Shown here one piece after another: positions 32,235-41,393 of a stretch of 42,443 bases of DNA (positions within the stretch are counted from its first letter, which is position 1; each line of letters starts with the position of its first letter). The DNA is from CAYSLC01 sp964431545. Lineage in GTDB: Bacteria > Desulfobacterota > Desulfobacteria > Desulfobacterales > JAABSP01. The notes below the pieces were generated by a model. It saw only the letters and a list, made by a program, of their open reading frames with translations, did no database searches and was not told the DNA's origin. The stretch lies in contig CAYSLC010000020.1 in assembly GCA_964431545.1 (NCBI GenBank), forward strand, positions 1 through 42,443, read 5' to 3'. The position numbers and the translations under genes are program-made.

Positions 32235-33863
32235 TCAGATCCGGGATTCGGTTTCCGCCGAAGCCGGTTTCCGGAACCGATTATACGATGTGATCAATGG
32301 AAAAACCAGCGTCGAAATCAAGCATATCCGTGCGAAGAGGTCTCCATGGACGGTGTAGAAAGTCCGGTCCGTCATCAGGGGAATCGGCCGGGTCATCACC
32401 GCCGGCTCGAAGATGTTCGTATGGCCGAGGATCCGGCCCACGGGATCCACGAATCCGCTGATCCCGGTGTTTGCGGCCCGGACCAGGGAGCGCTTGTTCT
32501 CGATGGCCCGGAATATGGCGATGGAAAAGTGCTGGTAGGGGGCGCTGCTCCGGCCGTACCAGGCATCGTTGGTGAGGTTGGCCAGAAAGGCCGCCCCCCC
32601 CAGGGCCATGGCCCTGGAGAGGCCGGGAAAGATGATCTCGTAGCAGATCTGGACCCCCACCTCGGTGCCGTCGTCCATGCGCAGGGTCCTGCCCGGGGTC
32701 CCCGACCGGAAATCCCCCACCTGCTCCACCAGGGTGTCGATGAAGGGCAGCCACCGTTTCAGGGGGACGTACTCGCCGAAGGGGACGAGATGGGCCTTGT
32801 CGTATTTTCCCGCCATGGTCCCTCCGGCCCCCACCAGATAGGCGCTGTTGAAAAAGATCATGGTTTCCCCCTCCCGCTGGAAGGACGGGCTGCCGATGAG
32901 AAAGGGGATTCCGATTTTCCGCACGGTCCGCTTGACGATCCCCGTCAGGAGACGGTTGTGGCCGTAGTAGAAGGGGGTCGCCGTCTCCGGCCAGACCACC
33001 AGTTCGGGATTCTGCTCCCTGGCCGCCAGGGAGAGGTCGAGGTATTTTTGGGTGGAGGCCCGCCGGTGGCCGGCCTTCCATTTGATCTCCTGGGGGATGT
33101 TCCCCTGGACCACCGCCACCCGGGCCGATGGGGCATCGGCCGCCGCCGCGTCCGTGATCCGGATCCGCCAGGTACCGTACCCCGCCGTCCCGGCCAGCGC
33201 CGCGAGGAAGAGGAGCGCCGTCCCCGCCGCCCATTGCCTGGAAATGGGCCGGTGGAACCATCCATTGTCCGCCCAGCGCAGGTAGAGGACGTAGATCGTC
33301 GAGTTGCCCAAAACGATGAGAAAAGAGAGGCCATAGGGGCCCGTAATGTCGGCCACCTGGACCAGCTGAAGGTTTTCGAACTGGCTGTACCCCAGAAGCT
33401 CCCACGGGAACCCGGTGAGGAGAAAGGCGCGGACGTACTCCAGGGCGGCCCAGGCCGGGGGCGCCAGGAAAAAGGCCGCGGCCGGCCGGCGGCACCACCG
33501 GGTCAGGAAGAGGCAGAAGAGGGCGGGATAGAGGGCCAGGTACCCGGACAGGAGCAAAAGGATCGGAATGCTCAAGAGCCAGGGCAGATGGCCGTAGGTG
33601 TGCATGGTGTGGGCCACCCAGTAGGCGAGGCTCAGAAAATGGACCGTTCCGGCGGCGAATCCGATCCGGAACCCCTGCCACGGGGTCGCCTCGTTGACGG
33701 CGCAGAAAAGGGGAATCAGGGCGAACCAGGCCAGCCAGTGGAGTCCCACGTTGGGAAAGGCGCCGGTCAAAAGGACCCCGCTCAACAGCGCCAAAAAGTA
33801 CCGGGTTCGATCGGGGCGGCGCGGTCGGATCAAGGGAAGGGTCTGTTGTTTTTCATGGTTCAT
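32235..33863 (-). CDS. lnt: Apolipoprotein N-acyltransferase
   Basis: A 542-residue inner-membrane enzyme that adds the third acyl chain to lipoproteins, needed for their release to the outer membrane. Several membrane segments occupy about residues 22-230, followed by a periplasmic nitrilase-like domain and a last membrane helix near 510. The catalytic triad is visible: Glu293 (VVWPETATP), Lys356 (KAHLVPFGE) and Cys407 (VQICYEI). I chose ATG 33863, with GGGGGA just upstream, over an in-frame ATG at 33914. At least three lipoproteins in this window are likely substrates. It is first in an operon with prfB. Confidence 0.93.
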   Translation of the reverse strand: MNHEKQQTLPLIRPRRPDRTRYFLALLSGVLLTGAFPNVGLHWLAWFALIPLFCAVNEATPWQGFRIGFAAGTVHFLSLAYWVAHTMHTYGHLPWLLSIPILLLLSGYLALYPALFCLFLTRWCRRPAAAFFLAPPAWAALEYVRAFLLTGFPWELLGYSQFENLQLVQVADITGPYGLSFLIVLGNSTIYVLYLRWADNGWFHRPISRQWAAGTALLFLAALAGTAGYGTWRIRITDAAAADAPSARVAVVQGNIPQEIKWKAGHRRASTQKYLDLSLAAREQNPELVVWPETATPFYYGHNRLLTGIVKRTVRKIGIPFLIGSPSFQREGETMIFFNSAYLVGAGGTMAGKYDKAHLVPFGEYVPLKRWLPFIDTLVEQVGDFRSGTPGRTLRMDDGTEVGVQICYEIIFPGLSRAMALGGAAFLANLTNDAWYGRSSAPYQHFSIAIFRAIENKRSLVRAANTGISGFVDPVGRILGHTNIFEPAVMTRPIPLMTDRTFYTVHGDLFARICLISTLVFPLITSYNRFRKPASAETESRI

Positions 33864-33957
33864 CCGTCCCCCGCTTCCGTTCCCTCTTAGAAATGCCCCC
33901 CGAGTATATCCCATACGATGTTATCAGTGAATCCACGGATTGTCAATGATTTGAACG

Positions 33958-33987
33958 TTGACATCGGTTCGACGGATTTGGTACAAA
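33958..33987 (+). promoter_or_regulatory. Sigma70-like promoter for ptsH-ptsI
   Basis: A consensus -35 TTGACA (33958-33963), an 18-base spacer and a -10 TACAAA (33982-33987) lie in an AT-rich stretch about 75 bases before the HPr start. This is one of the best promoter matches in the window and probably drives the genes to 38482. Confidence 0.55.
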
Positions 33988-34063
33988 AAGAGATTGTATT
34001 TTGGACGGAGCAGCAAAGAAAGAATGCCGATGAACAGAGCCCGGAGAGCCGATCGGATGGCGC

Positions 34064-34345
34064 ATGGATAGCGCAATGGCCGCGTTTTCAAGGGAGGTAC
34101 GGATCATCAATGAGCTGGGGCTTCACGCCCGGTCCGCATCCCGGATCGCCCAGATCGCAAAGGACGCCCGATCCGACGTCCGGATCATCCGGGGGGAAGA
34201 GAAAGTGGACGCCAAGAGCACCATCGACATTCTGACCCTCGCCTGCGGCCGGGGGACGACCATCACCGTGGAAGTGGCCCTGCCCTCGGACCGGGAGGTC
34301 CTGGATCGGATCATCGCGCTGGTGGAAAACGGATTCGGAGAATAG
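34064..34345 (+). CDS. ptsH: Phosphocarrier protein HPr
   Basis: A 93-residue HPr of the phosphotransferase system: the active-site His21 in ELGLHARSA takes phosphate from enzyme I, and Ser52 (DAKSTIDIL) sits at the regulatory Ser46 position. The common HARPA motif here reads HARSA, with Ser for Pro. The start is uncertain between ATG 34064 and ATG 34076, since neither has a clear ribosome site. It lies 8 bp before ptsI. No sugar-specific EII genes are in the window, so a regulatory PTS is possible; that is inference from absence in a small window. Confidence 0.9.
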   Translation: MDSAMAAFSREVRIINELGLHARSASRIAQIAKDARSDVRIIRGEEKVDAKSTIDILTLACGRGTTITVEVALPSDREVLDRIIALVENGFGE

Positions 34346-34353
34346 ATCCACCG

Positions 34354-36126
34354 ATGTTCAACAACCCCGGAAACGATGAAATCACCCTCAAAGGCATCGG
34401 CGCCTCGCCGGGGATCTGTATCGGCAAAGCCTACCTTGTGGATAAAGAAGGGGTCAAGGTCGTCAAGAAGTATTTCATCGACCCCGCCCGGCTGGAGAGC
34501 GAGAAAAACCGCCTCAAACAGGCGGTCAAAAAGGCCAAGGACGAACTCAACGGAATCATCGCCGACACCCCGGAGGAGTTCCGGGAGCATGCCAATATCC
34601 TCCAGGCCCACGTGGTGCTGCTCAAGGACAAGATGCTCTACGGCAGGACCCTGGAGGTGATCGAACGGGACGGCGTCAACGCCGAATGGGCCTTGAAGAG
34701 CGTCGTCTCCCACCTGATCAACGTCTTCAAGAACATGTCCGACGATTACTTCCGGGAGCGGGGCACGGACATCGTTCACGTCTCCGACCGGATCATGGCC
34801 AACCTCTCCGGGGCCGAACAGGTCAATATCCGGGATATCGACAAGCGGGTGATCCTGGTGGCCCGGGACCTCTCCCCGGCGGAAACGAGCCAGATCCAGC
34901 TGGAGCGCATCAAGGGGTTCGTCACCGACGTGGGCGGCATGGCCTCCCACACGGGGATCATCGCCAGAAGTCTCCAGATCCCCGCGGTGCTGGGGCTGGA
35001 AAAGGCCACCGCCCTGGTGAAAAACGAGAATCTGCTCATCGTGGACGGCACCGCCGGGGTGCTGATCATCAACCCCGCCGAAAAGACGCTCATCGCCTAC
35101 GAGGAGCGCAAGTCCCGGTATGAATCCCACGTCGCGGTCATGGCCCGAGGGGCGGAGGCACCGGCCATCAGTGCCGAGGGGATCACGTTCCAGGTCATGG
35201 GCAATATCGAACTGCCCGAGGAGGTGGTCTCCGTCAAGGACCTCGGCGGGGACGGCATCGGCCTCTACCGATCGGAGTTCCAGTACCTCAGCAGCGCCGG
35301 CTTTCCCTCCGAATTCGAGCTTTTCGACAAATACCGGGACGTGGTGGAACTCATGGCGCCCCGGCCGGTCACCATCCGCACCCTGGACATCAACGGCGAC
35401 AAAGCGGTCTCCTACGCCTCGGACGTGGAGGAGGTCAACCCCGCCCTGGGGCTTCGGGCCATCCGGTACTGTCTGAAGAAGCCGGAGATCTTCAAGACCC
35501 AGCTCCGGGCCATCCTCCGGGCCGCGGCCCACGGAAATGTCCGGGTCCTCTTTCCCATGATCTCCTGCCAGGAGGAACTCCTGGCGGCCAAACGCATGCT
35601 GACGGAGGCGGCCGATTCCCTGGACAAGGAGGGGGCCTCGTTCAACCCGGACATCCGGGTGGGGATCATGGTGGAGGTCCCCTCCGTGGTGATCATGGCC
35701 GATATCATGGCAAAGGAGGTCGATTTTTTCAGCATCGGCACCAACGATCTCATCCAGTACTCCCTGGCCATCGATCGCCAGAACCGGCAGGTGGCCCATC
35801 TGTTCAATCCGCTCCATCCGGCCATCATCCGGATGGTCCGGCGGGTGGCGGAGGTGGCCCGGGGGGAGGGGCTGACCCTGGCCATGTGCGGCGAGATGGC
35901 GGCGACCCCCCTCCATATTCCGCTGCTGCTGGGCCTCGGCATCGACGAACTGAGCATGAACCCCCAGTCCATCCCGGCGGTGAAGCGGACCATCCGTTCC
36001 CTTTCGGTGGCGGAGGCCAAAACCTTCGTCGAAGAGATCCAGGTCCTCCGGAGCGCCACGGAGGTTCGAAAACGGCTCGAGGAAGGGTACGGCGCCTTCG
36101 TCTCCGAGACCTTCCATATCGAGTAG
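34354..36126 (+). CDS. ptsI: Phosphoenolpyruvate-protein phosphotransferase (enzyme I)
   Basis: A 590-residue cytoplasmic enzyme that phosphorylates HPr using phosphoenolpyruvate. The phosphohistidine is His199 in GGMASHTGIIAR. The PEP-binding barrel carries DINGDK, EVPSVV and FFSIGTNDLIQY, and the active-site Cys is in LAMCGEMA. Length is standard, with N-terminal HPr-binding and swivelling domains in order. Only 8 bp separate it from ptsH, so the two are co-transcribed. Nothing is missing or unusual. Confidence 0.95.
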   Translation: MFNNPGNDEITLKGIGASPGICIGKAYLVDKEGVKVVKKYFIDPARLESEKNRLKQAVKKAKDELNGIIADTPEEFREHANILQAHVVLLKDKMLYGRTLEVIERDGVNAEWALKSVVSHLINVFKNMSDDYFRERGTDIVHVSDRIMANLSGAEQVNIRDIDKRVILVARDLSPAETSQIQLERIKGFVTDVGGMASHTGIIARSLQIPAVLGLEKATALVKNENLLIVDGTAGVLIINPAEKTLIAYEERKSRYESHVAVMARGAEAPAISAEGITFQVMGNIELPEEVVSVKDLGGDGIGLYRSEFQYLSSAGFPSEFELFDKYRDVVELMAPRPVTIRTLDINGDKAVSYASDVEEVNPALGLRAIRYCLKKPEIFKTQLRAILRAAAHGNVRVLFPMISCQEELLAAKRMLTEAADSLDKEGASFNPDIRVGIMVEVPSVVIMADIMAKEVDFFSIGTNDLIQYSLAIDRQNRQVAHLFNPLHPAIIRMVRRVAEVARGEGLTLAMCGEMAATPLHIPLLLGLGIDELSMNPQSIPAVKRTIRSLSVAEAKTFVEEIQVLRSATEVRKRLEEGYGAFVSETFHIE

Positions 36127-36193
36127 TCCGGTCCGGGAAACGGCCGGCCCCCGGCGGCGGCGCCCCCCGGGATCCCCACGGAGAAGATCGCCC

Positions 36194-36652
36194 TTGGAAA
36201 AAAAACACATCAAGATGATCGCCGAAAACCGGAAAGCCCGGTTCAACTACTTCATCGAGGACGAGTACGAGGCCGGCATGGTGCTCAAAGGAACGGAGGT
36301 CAAGTCCCTGCGGATCGGCAAGGCCCACCTGAAGGACGCCTACGCCACCATCAAGGACGGGGAGGTCTTCGTCCGGCAGATGCACATCGGCCCCTACCCT
36401 TTCGCCCATTACGACAACCATGATCCGCTCCGGCCCCGGAAGCTGCTGCTCCACAACCACGAGATCCGCCGGCTGGTGGGCAAGGTGAACGAGAAGGGGT
36501 ATGCCCTGATCCCGTTGAAGATCTACTTCAGGGAGGGCAAGGCCAAGATGTCCCTGGCCCTGGCCAAGGGCAAGAAGACCATCGATAAGCGGGAGACCAT
36601 CCGCCGCCGGGACGAACAACGGGATCTGGATCGATCCCGGAAGGAGTATTGA
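36194..36652 (+). CDS. smpB: SsrA-binding protein SmpB
   Basis: A 152-residue protein that brings tmRNA to stalled ribosomes. Family marks are AENRKARFNYFIEDEYEAGMVL near the start, LKGTEVKSLR, the PLRPRKLLLH segment and the basic C-terminal tail (KRETIRRRDEQRDLDR) that enters the mRNA channel. The start is a TTG at 36194 behind GGAGAA. The tmRNA gene itself is not visible in this window. It follows ptsI by 67 bp on the same strand, probably transcribed from the same promoter. Confidence 0.95.
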   Translation: MEKKHIKMIAENRKARFNYFIEDEYEAGMVLKGTEVKSLRIGKAHLKDAYATIKDGEVFVRQMHIGPYPFAHYDNHDPLRPRKLLLHNHEIRRLVGKVNEKGYALIPLKIYFREGKAKMSLALAKGKKTIDKRETIRRRDEQRDLDRSRKEY

Positions 36653-36659
36653 CCGACCC

Positions 36660-37889
36660 GTGAACTGGATTGGCCTGATCATCCTCGTCGCCCTGCTCGC
36701 CGATTTCATCCTCAACTGGATCGCGGATCTTCTCAACCTCCGGATGCTCGCAAAAGAGGTCCCGGAACCCTTCCGGGATGTCTATGACGCGGAGCGGTAC
36801 CGGCGATCCCAGGAATACCTCCGGGTCAACACCCGGTTCGAGTGGGTGGCCGGTTCGGTGAGTCTGGCGTTGGTGCTGATCTTCTGGTTCGGGGGCGGAT
36901 TTCCCTGGCTCGACGGGTGGGTGCGCTCCTTCGGGTTCGGCCCCCTCGCCACCGGGCTGATCTTCATGGGGATACTGCTGCTGGTCCGGGCCGTCGTCGC
37001 CCTCCCCTTCTCCATCTACGGAACCTTCGTCATCGAGGAACGGTTCGGCTTTAATCAGACCACCCCGGCCACCTTTGCCGCCGACCTGACCAAGGGGCTG
37101 GTCCTCTCCGTGGTCCTGGGCGCCCCCATTCTGGCGGCGATCCTCGCCTTTTTTCAATATGCCGGAGACTGGGCCTGGGTCTACTGCTGGCTGGCGGTCA
37201 CCGCCTACATGCTGATCATGCAGTACGTCGCCCCCACCTGGATCATGCCGCTGTTCAACCGCTTCGAGCCCCTCAAGGAGGGGGAGCTGCGGTCGGCCAT
37301 CCTCGATTACGCCCGGTCCGTCGATTATCCCTTGAAGAACGTCTTCGTCATGGACGGGTCGAAGCGTTCCAGCAAATCGAACGCCTTTTTCACCGGGTTC
37401 GGCAAAAACAAACGGATCGCGCTCTTCGACACCCTCATCGAGCAGCACACCGTCCCCGAACTCGTCGCCGTCCTGGCCCATGAGATCGGCCACTACAAGC
37501 GCCGCCACATCCTCCAGTCCCTGGGCCTGGGCATTCTCCAGACCGGCGTCATCTTCTACCTGCTCTCCCTGTTCATCTCCCATGAGGGGCTTTTTTCGGC
37601 CTTCTACATGGAGCGGCAGTCGGTCTACGCCGGGCTGATCTTCTTCGGGATGCTCTACGCCCCCATCGACCTCTTTTTGGGGCTCCTGCTCCAGATGCTC
37701 TCCCGGAAAAATGAGTATGAGGCCGACCGGTTCGCCGTGGAGACCACCAAAACCCCCGAGGCCATGGTCGACGCCCTGAAGAAGCTCTCCGCCAACAACC
37801 TCTCCAACCTGGTCCCCCACCCCTTCTACGTCTTTCTCAACTACTCCCACCCGCCGGTCCTGAAGCGGGTGCGGGCCATCCGGGGCTGA
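36660..37889 (+). CDS. M48-family membrane metalloprotease (Ste24/CAAX-prenyl-protease-like)
   Basis: A 409-residue multi-pass membrane protease. The zinc site is complete: HEIGH at 274-278 and the third ligand in NEYEAD (Glu354). Several hydrophobic segments flank it (about 5-25, 62-80, 98-118, 148-165, 170-192, 293-310, 325-345). FGFNQTTP and SNAFFTGFGKNKRIALFDTL are typical of the Ste24 branch. In bacteria these are thought to clear misfolded membrane proteins. The start is GTG 36660, with AAGGAG at long spacing inside smpB. It follows smpB by 7 bp. Confidence 0.9.
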   Translation: MNWIGLIILVALLADFILNWIADLLNLRMLAKEVPEPFRDVYDAERYRRSQEYLRVNTRFEWVAGSVSLALVLIFWFGGGFPWLDGWVRSFGFGPLATGLIFMGILLLVRAVVALPFSIYGTFVIEERFGFNQTTPATFAADLTKGLVLSVVLGAPILAAILAFFQYAGDWAWVYCWLAVTAYMLIMQYVAPTWIMPLFNRFEPLKEGELRSAILDYARSVDYPLKNVFVMDGSKRSSKSNAFFTGFGKNKRIALFDTLIEQHTVPELVAVLAHEIGHYKRRHILQSLGLGILQTGVIFYLLSLFISHEGLFSAFYMERQSVYAGLIFFGMLYAPIDLFLGLLLQMLSRKNEYEADRFAVETTKTPEAMVDALKKLSANNLSNLVPHPFYVFLNYSHPPVLKRVRAIRG

Positions 37890-37912
37890 GACCGCCGGCG
37901 GTTCCCACGGCC

Positions 37913-38482
37913 ATGAACGGCAAGAACGAGTACCGGAAACGGCAAACCTACATCCTCTCCAGCATCGGGCTCTTCTACCTGATCATTATCGGGCTCTTCG
38001 CCGTTCCCCTGTTCGGCGCCTTCGTGGTGGTCCTGATCAAGGGGCTGCTCGATTTTCAGGCGGTGATCATCTACGGCGGGGCGTTTCTCGTGGTGGTCGC
38101 CGCGGGCCTCCTGGTCCGATGGGGCATCCGGTGGATCCGTCGGATGCGCGAGGGCGGCCGGTCCGCCGGAAAAAGCCTCGGCTCGGAGATGGAGCGGCGG
38201 AGCCCCTTCCAGATCTCCGTTCTCAACGGCCTGTTGACTTTCACCTACGGTGGAAGGCGCCATCCCGCCCTGCCCCCCGGAAATCCGGGGGCCGAAGGAA
38301 GGCCGCCGGCTCTTCCAGACCCCGGAGCGGCCCCCGCCCAAGGACGGGGACCGGACGTCATCTCCCAGCTCAGGGAGCTGGCCGCCCTTCGGGAGGAGGG
38401 GATCATCGACGAGGCGGAGTTCCGGAAGATCAAGCAGGGGCTGCTGAAGGGTGGACCCCCGGAATCTCCAGGGGACGGGTAG
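37913..38482 (+). CDS. Membrane protein with C-terminal SHOCT domain
   Basis: A 189-residue protein with two hydrophobic helices at about 15-40 and 48-68, followed by an Arg-rich stop-transfer segment and a Pro/Gly-rich linker. The C-terminal ISQLRELAALREEGIIDEAEF is a SHOCT (short C-terminal) domain, thought to mediate oligomerisation. Function unknown. It begins 23 bp after the M48 protease gene on the same strand, so it may be an accessory of that protease. A 7-bp hairpin (GGTCCGG/CCGGACC, 38494-38514) follows the stop without a T tract. Confidence 0.75.
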   Translation: MNGKNEYRKRQTYILSSIGLFYLIIIGLFAVPLFGAFVVVLIKGLLDFQAVIIYGGAFLVVVAAGLLVRWGIRWIRRMREGGRSAGKSLGSEMERRSPFQISVLNGLLTFTYGGRRHPALPPGNPGAEGRPPALPDPGAAPAQGRGPDVISQLRELAALREEGIIDEAEFRKIKQGLLKGGPPESPGDG

Positions 38483-38530
38483 GATTCCCCCCCGGTCCGG
38501 ACCTTGGCCGGACCCGAACCGGCGCAGCCG

Positions 38531-40183
38531 TTATCGGTCTTCCAGATGGCCGTAAGGCGGAAGGGTGGCCAGCCGCGGATCCTCCACCGGCACCCCCACG
38601 GTGAAATGGTAGATGCTCTGCCAGGCGTCGTCCCCGTCCAGGCCGGCCAGTTCATGGACCGGATCATCGAAGAAGCAGCCGATGCCCGTCCCCCGGACCC
38701 CCTGGGCCTCGGCCTCCAGGTAGAGGACCTGGCCGATGAGCCCCGATTCCCAGAAGAGGTGGCGGTACCGGTGGGGGGCTTCGTCCACCACCCCCCGGAA
38801 CCGGGCGAGCATCCCGAGGGAGAAGGCGCTCGATCCCGCGATCTCCTGATGGCAGCTCAGGCGCATCGCGGTCTCCCGGAAGTCCCCGGATTCCAGAAGA
38901 TAAAGGGGAAGGTGGGAGTCGGCCTGATGCCAGAGGAATCCCGGCTTCATTCGCCCCCGCAGGTCCGCTCCGTCCGCCTCGTCGGTCCGGAGGAGAAGGT
39001 AGAGCCCCGGCCCCAGATCCGCCACCCGATGGACGAAGAGGAGCAGGTTGATCCGCGGCTTCCCCGGCGCCACGTCGAAGGGGGCGATCTCCGGGCGCGC
39101 CAGGGTCTTGTCGAGCATCGCCCGGAAGGCGGGCCGTTCGATGGCGCCCGACGGATCGAAGGCCACCGCGCTGCGCCGCCGCCGGATGACGGCCGCGGCG
39201 GGCAGGGGGCCTTCCTCGTCGAGCATGGGCGGCATCGGCGCCGCTTCCAGGGACTCCCCGGATGGCTCCGGGCCCGGATCCGGCTTCAGGGTCTCCTCGG
39301 CGGTCTCGTAGATGATCTTCCAGTCGACCCGTCCCGGGCCCAAGGGTTTGGGACGGCCTCCGAAGGGGAGATCGGAAAACCCCTCCAGGATCTCCGGAGG
39401 GAGGTCCCGGGGGACGGGTCCGGCGGGCTCCGTCACAACCCGGCAGAGGAGGTCGGGATGCTCCGCCTCCAGCGGGACCCAGGGGGTCCGGTCGAGGCCC
39501 AGGACGGACGAGACCGCCGCGTCCGACAGCCGGCCGAGGTGGACGACCCGCCATCCAAAGAGGTTGGCGGAGAATCGGAGGCACGCCAGGGCGTGTCCCA
39601 CGTCGTGGTTGCAATACCGGAACGCCCGCTCGCCGTACTTCCACGACTCCCGCCAGAAGATGGAGGTGAGGCCCGCCAGAAACCCCGGCCCCCGAAAGTG
39701 GCGGTCCAGGGCGGCCATCAGCTCCGGGGGAACCGTGGCCCGTCGCTCCAGCGCGTGGACCAGGGGGTTGTAGTGGCAGACCATGCCGTCCATCTTCTCC
39801 GGGGCGCCCTCCAGCGGGGGCAGCACGAGGTGGCCCTCGGTGGGATGGAGGTTTCCACTGGAGGGGTTGATCCGCAGGGACCATCGGCTCCGGCCGGCCG
39901 CCTTCCAGGCCGACAGGCCCAGGGAAAGTTCCAGGAATCCGGCGGCCGTCTCACGGGTCAGGGGTTGAGGTTTGGTCCGGTTTCCGGTATAGAGGACAAG
40001 ATGAGTTCCGGGGGGATCGGAATCCAGAAGCGGCAGGGCAATGGTGGGCGCCCCTTCGTAGAACCGAAACGGCTCGGGCTGGGTCTCCCAATCCATGAAG
40101 CCGGCGGATCGGGCGTACCGATGGAAGTGGTGTTTGGTCCGCTGGTGGTAGCGTCGGACCGCGTTTTGGTCTTCTTGGGCCAT
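38531..40183 (-). CDS. Tandem SagB-type nitroreductase-family dehydrogenase
   Basis: A 550-residue protein built from two nitroreductase-like domains. The N-terminal half has RINPSSGNLHPTEGHLVL and YCNHDVGHALACLR; the C-terminal half has RRRRSAVAFDP, LLLFVHRV, GLYLLL and GFFDDPVHE-like segments (in the sequence GIGCFFDDPVHELAGL). This is the SagB/ThcOx layout; single-domain members are FMN-dependent and oxidise azoline rings in peptide antibiotics. No precursor peptide or cyclodehydratase is adjacent, so the substrate is open. I placed the start at 40183, with GGGGAGG upstream; the frame continues beyond only as a shadow of gmd. It is divergent from gmd. Confidence 0.8.
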   Translation of the reverse strand: MAQEDQNAVRRYHQRTKHHFHRYARSAGFMDWETQPEPFRFYEGAPTIALPLLDSDPPGTHLVLYTGNRTKPQPLTRETAAGFLELSLGLSAWKAAGRSRWSLRINPSSGNLHPTEGHLVLPPLEGAPEKMDGMVCHYNPLVHALERRATVPPELMAALDRHFRGPGFLAGLTSIFWRESWKYGERAFRYCNHDVGHALACLRFSANLFGWRVVHLGRLSDAAVSSVLGLDRTPWVPLEAEHPDLLCRVVTEPAGPVPRDLPPEILEGFSDLPFGGRPKPLGPGRVDWKIIYETAEETLKPDPGPEPSGESLEAAPMPPMLDEEGPLPAAAVIRRRRSAVAFDPSGAIERPAFRAMLDKTLARPEIAPFDVAPGKPRINLLLFVHRVADLGPGLYLLLRTDEADGADLRGRMKPGFLWHQADSHLPLYLLESGDFRETAMRLSCHQEIAGSSAFSLGMLARFRGVVDEAPHRYRHLFWESGLIGQVLYLEAEAQGVRGTGIGCFFDDPVHELAGLDGDDAWQSIYHFTVGVPVEDPRLATLPPYGHLEDR

Positions 40184-40282
40184 GGCATCCTCCCCGGCGT
40201 ATCCGCGGGTCATGGGGTTTCGATTGTTTCCAGATGACAAGTCTACCACAAAAGAGAACGCTTTCCCAAGGAGGTCTTCCGT

Positions 40283-41368
40283 TTGAAGCGCGCGTTGATC
40301 ACCGGCATCACCGGCCAGGACGGCGCCTACCTGGCCGAGTTTCTGTTGAAAAAAGGGTATGAGGTCCACGGCGTCAAGCGGCGCTCCTCCTCCTTCAACA
40401 CGGCCCGGGTGGACCACATCTACCAGGACCTGCACGATGAGGACATCCGCTTTCTCATGCACTACGGGGATCTCACCGACTCCACCAACCTGATCCGCAT
40501 CATCCAGGAGGTCCGGCCGGACGAGATCTACAACCTGGCGGCCCAGAGCCACGTCCACGTCTCCTTCGAGACCCCCGAGTACACCGCCAACAGCGACGCG
40601 GTCGGCGTGCTTCGGATCCTGGAGGCGATCCGGATTTTGAAGATGGAGGAGCGGACCCGGTTCTACCAGGCCTGCACCAGCGAGATGTACGGCAAGGTCC
40701 AGGAGATTCCCCAGCGGGAGACCACGCCCTTCTATCCCAGGAGCCCCTACGGCGCCGCCAAGGTCTACGGCTACTGGATCACGGTCAACTACCGGGAGGC
40801 TTACGGGATCCACGCCTGCAACGGGATCCTCTTCAACCACGAGTCCCCCATCCGGGGGGAGACCTTCGTCACCCGGAAGATCACCCGGGCCATCGCCCGG
40901 ATCAAGCTGGGCCTCCAGAAGCGGATCTACCTCGGGAATCTGGACGCCAAGCGGGACTGGGGACATGCCCGGGACTACGTCCGGGCCATGTGGCTGATCC
41001 TCCAGCAGGAGAAGCCGGACGACTTTGTCGTCGCCACCGGGCGGGCCCATTCGGTCCGGGAATTTCTGGAGCGGGCCTTCGGAGAGATCGGGATCGGCCT
41101 TGTCTGGGAGGGGCGCGGGGTGGACGAGGTGGGCCGGGACGCCGGGACCGGCCGGGATCTGGTGCGGGTCGATCCCAAATATTTCCGGCCCACCGAGGTG
41201 GAGTTCCTGCTGGGGGATTACACCAAGGCGAAGCAGGTTCTGGGCTGGGAACCGGAGGTGACCTTCGAGGAGCTGGTCCGGATGATGGTGGCCGATGACG
41301 TGAAGGCGGCGGAACGGGACCTGTTCTGCCGGCGGGAAGGCTACCAGACCTTCAACCGGTTCGAATAG
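40283..41368 (+). CDS. gmd: GDP-mannose 4,6-dehydratase
   Basis: A 361-residue short-chain dehydrogenase that converts GDP-mannose to GDP-4-keto-6-deoxymannose, the first step to GDP-L-fucose. The NADP-binding GITGQDG is at 8-14. The catalytic residues are in TSEMYG and in SPYGAAKVYGYW (Tyr-x-x-x-Lys). NHESPIRGETFVTRKIT and RDWGHARDYVRAMW are family hallmarks. The start is TTG 40283 behind AAGGAGG at 8-base spacing. It forms an operon with the following gene and probably feeds lipopolysaccharide or capsule synthesis. Confidence 0.97.
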   Translation: MKRALITGITGQDGAYLAEFLLKKGYEVHGVKRRSSSFNTARVDHIYQDLHDEDIRFLMHYGDLTDSTNLIRIIQEVRPDEIYNLAAQSHVHVSFETPEYTANSDAVGVLRILEAIRILKMEERTRFYQACTSEMYGKVQEIPQRETTPFYPRSPYGAAKVYGYWITVNYREAYGIHACNGILFNHESPIRGETFVTRKITRAIARIKLGLQKRIYLGNLDAKRDWGHARDYVRAMWLILQQEKPDDFVVATGRAHSVREFLERAFGEIGIGLVWEGRGVDEVGRDAGTGRDLVRVDPKYFRPTEVEFLLGDYTKAKQVLGWEPEVTFEELVRMMVADDVKAAERDLFCRREGYQTFNRFE

Positions 41369-41393
41369 GCCGGACCCACCGAGGAGAGCCGTG

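Noticed and set aside
34064..36126. A sugar-transport PTS operon
   Set aside because: Only the general proteins HPr and enzyme I are present; no EIIA, EIIB or EIIC gene is nearby.
38494..38514. Hairpin GGTCCGG/CCGGACC as an intrinsic terminator
   Set aside because: The stem is only 7 bp and no T run follows on either strand.
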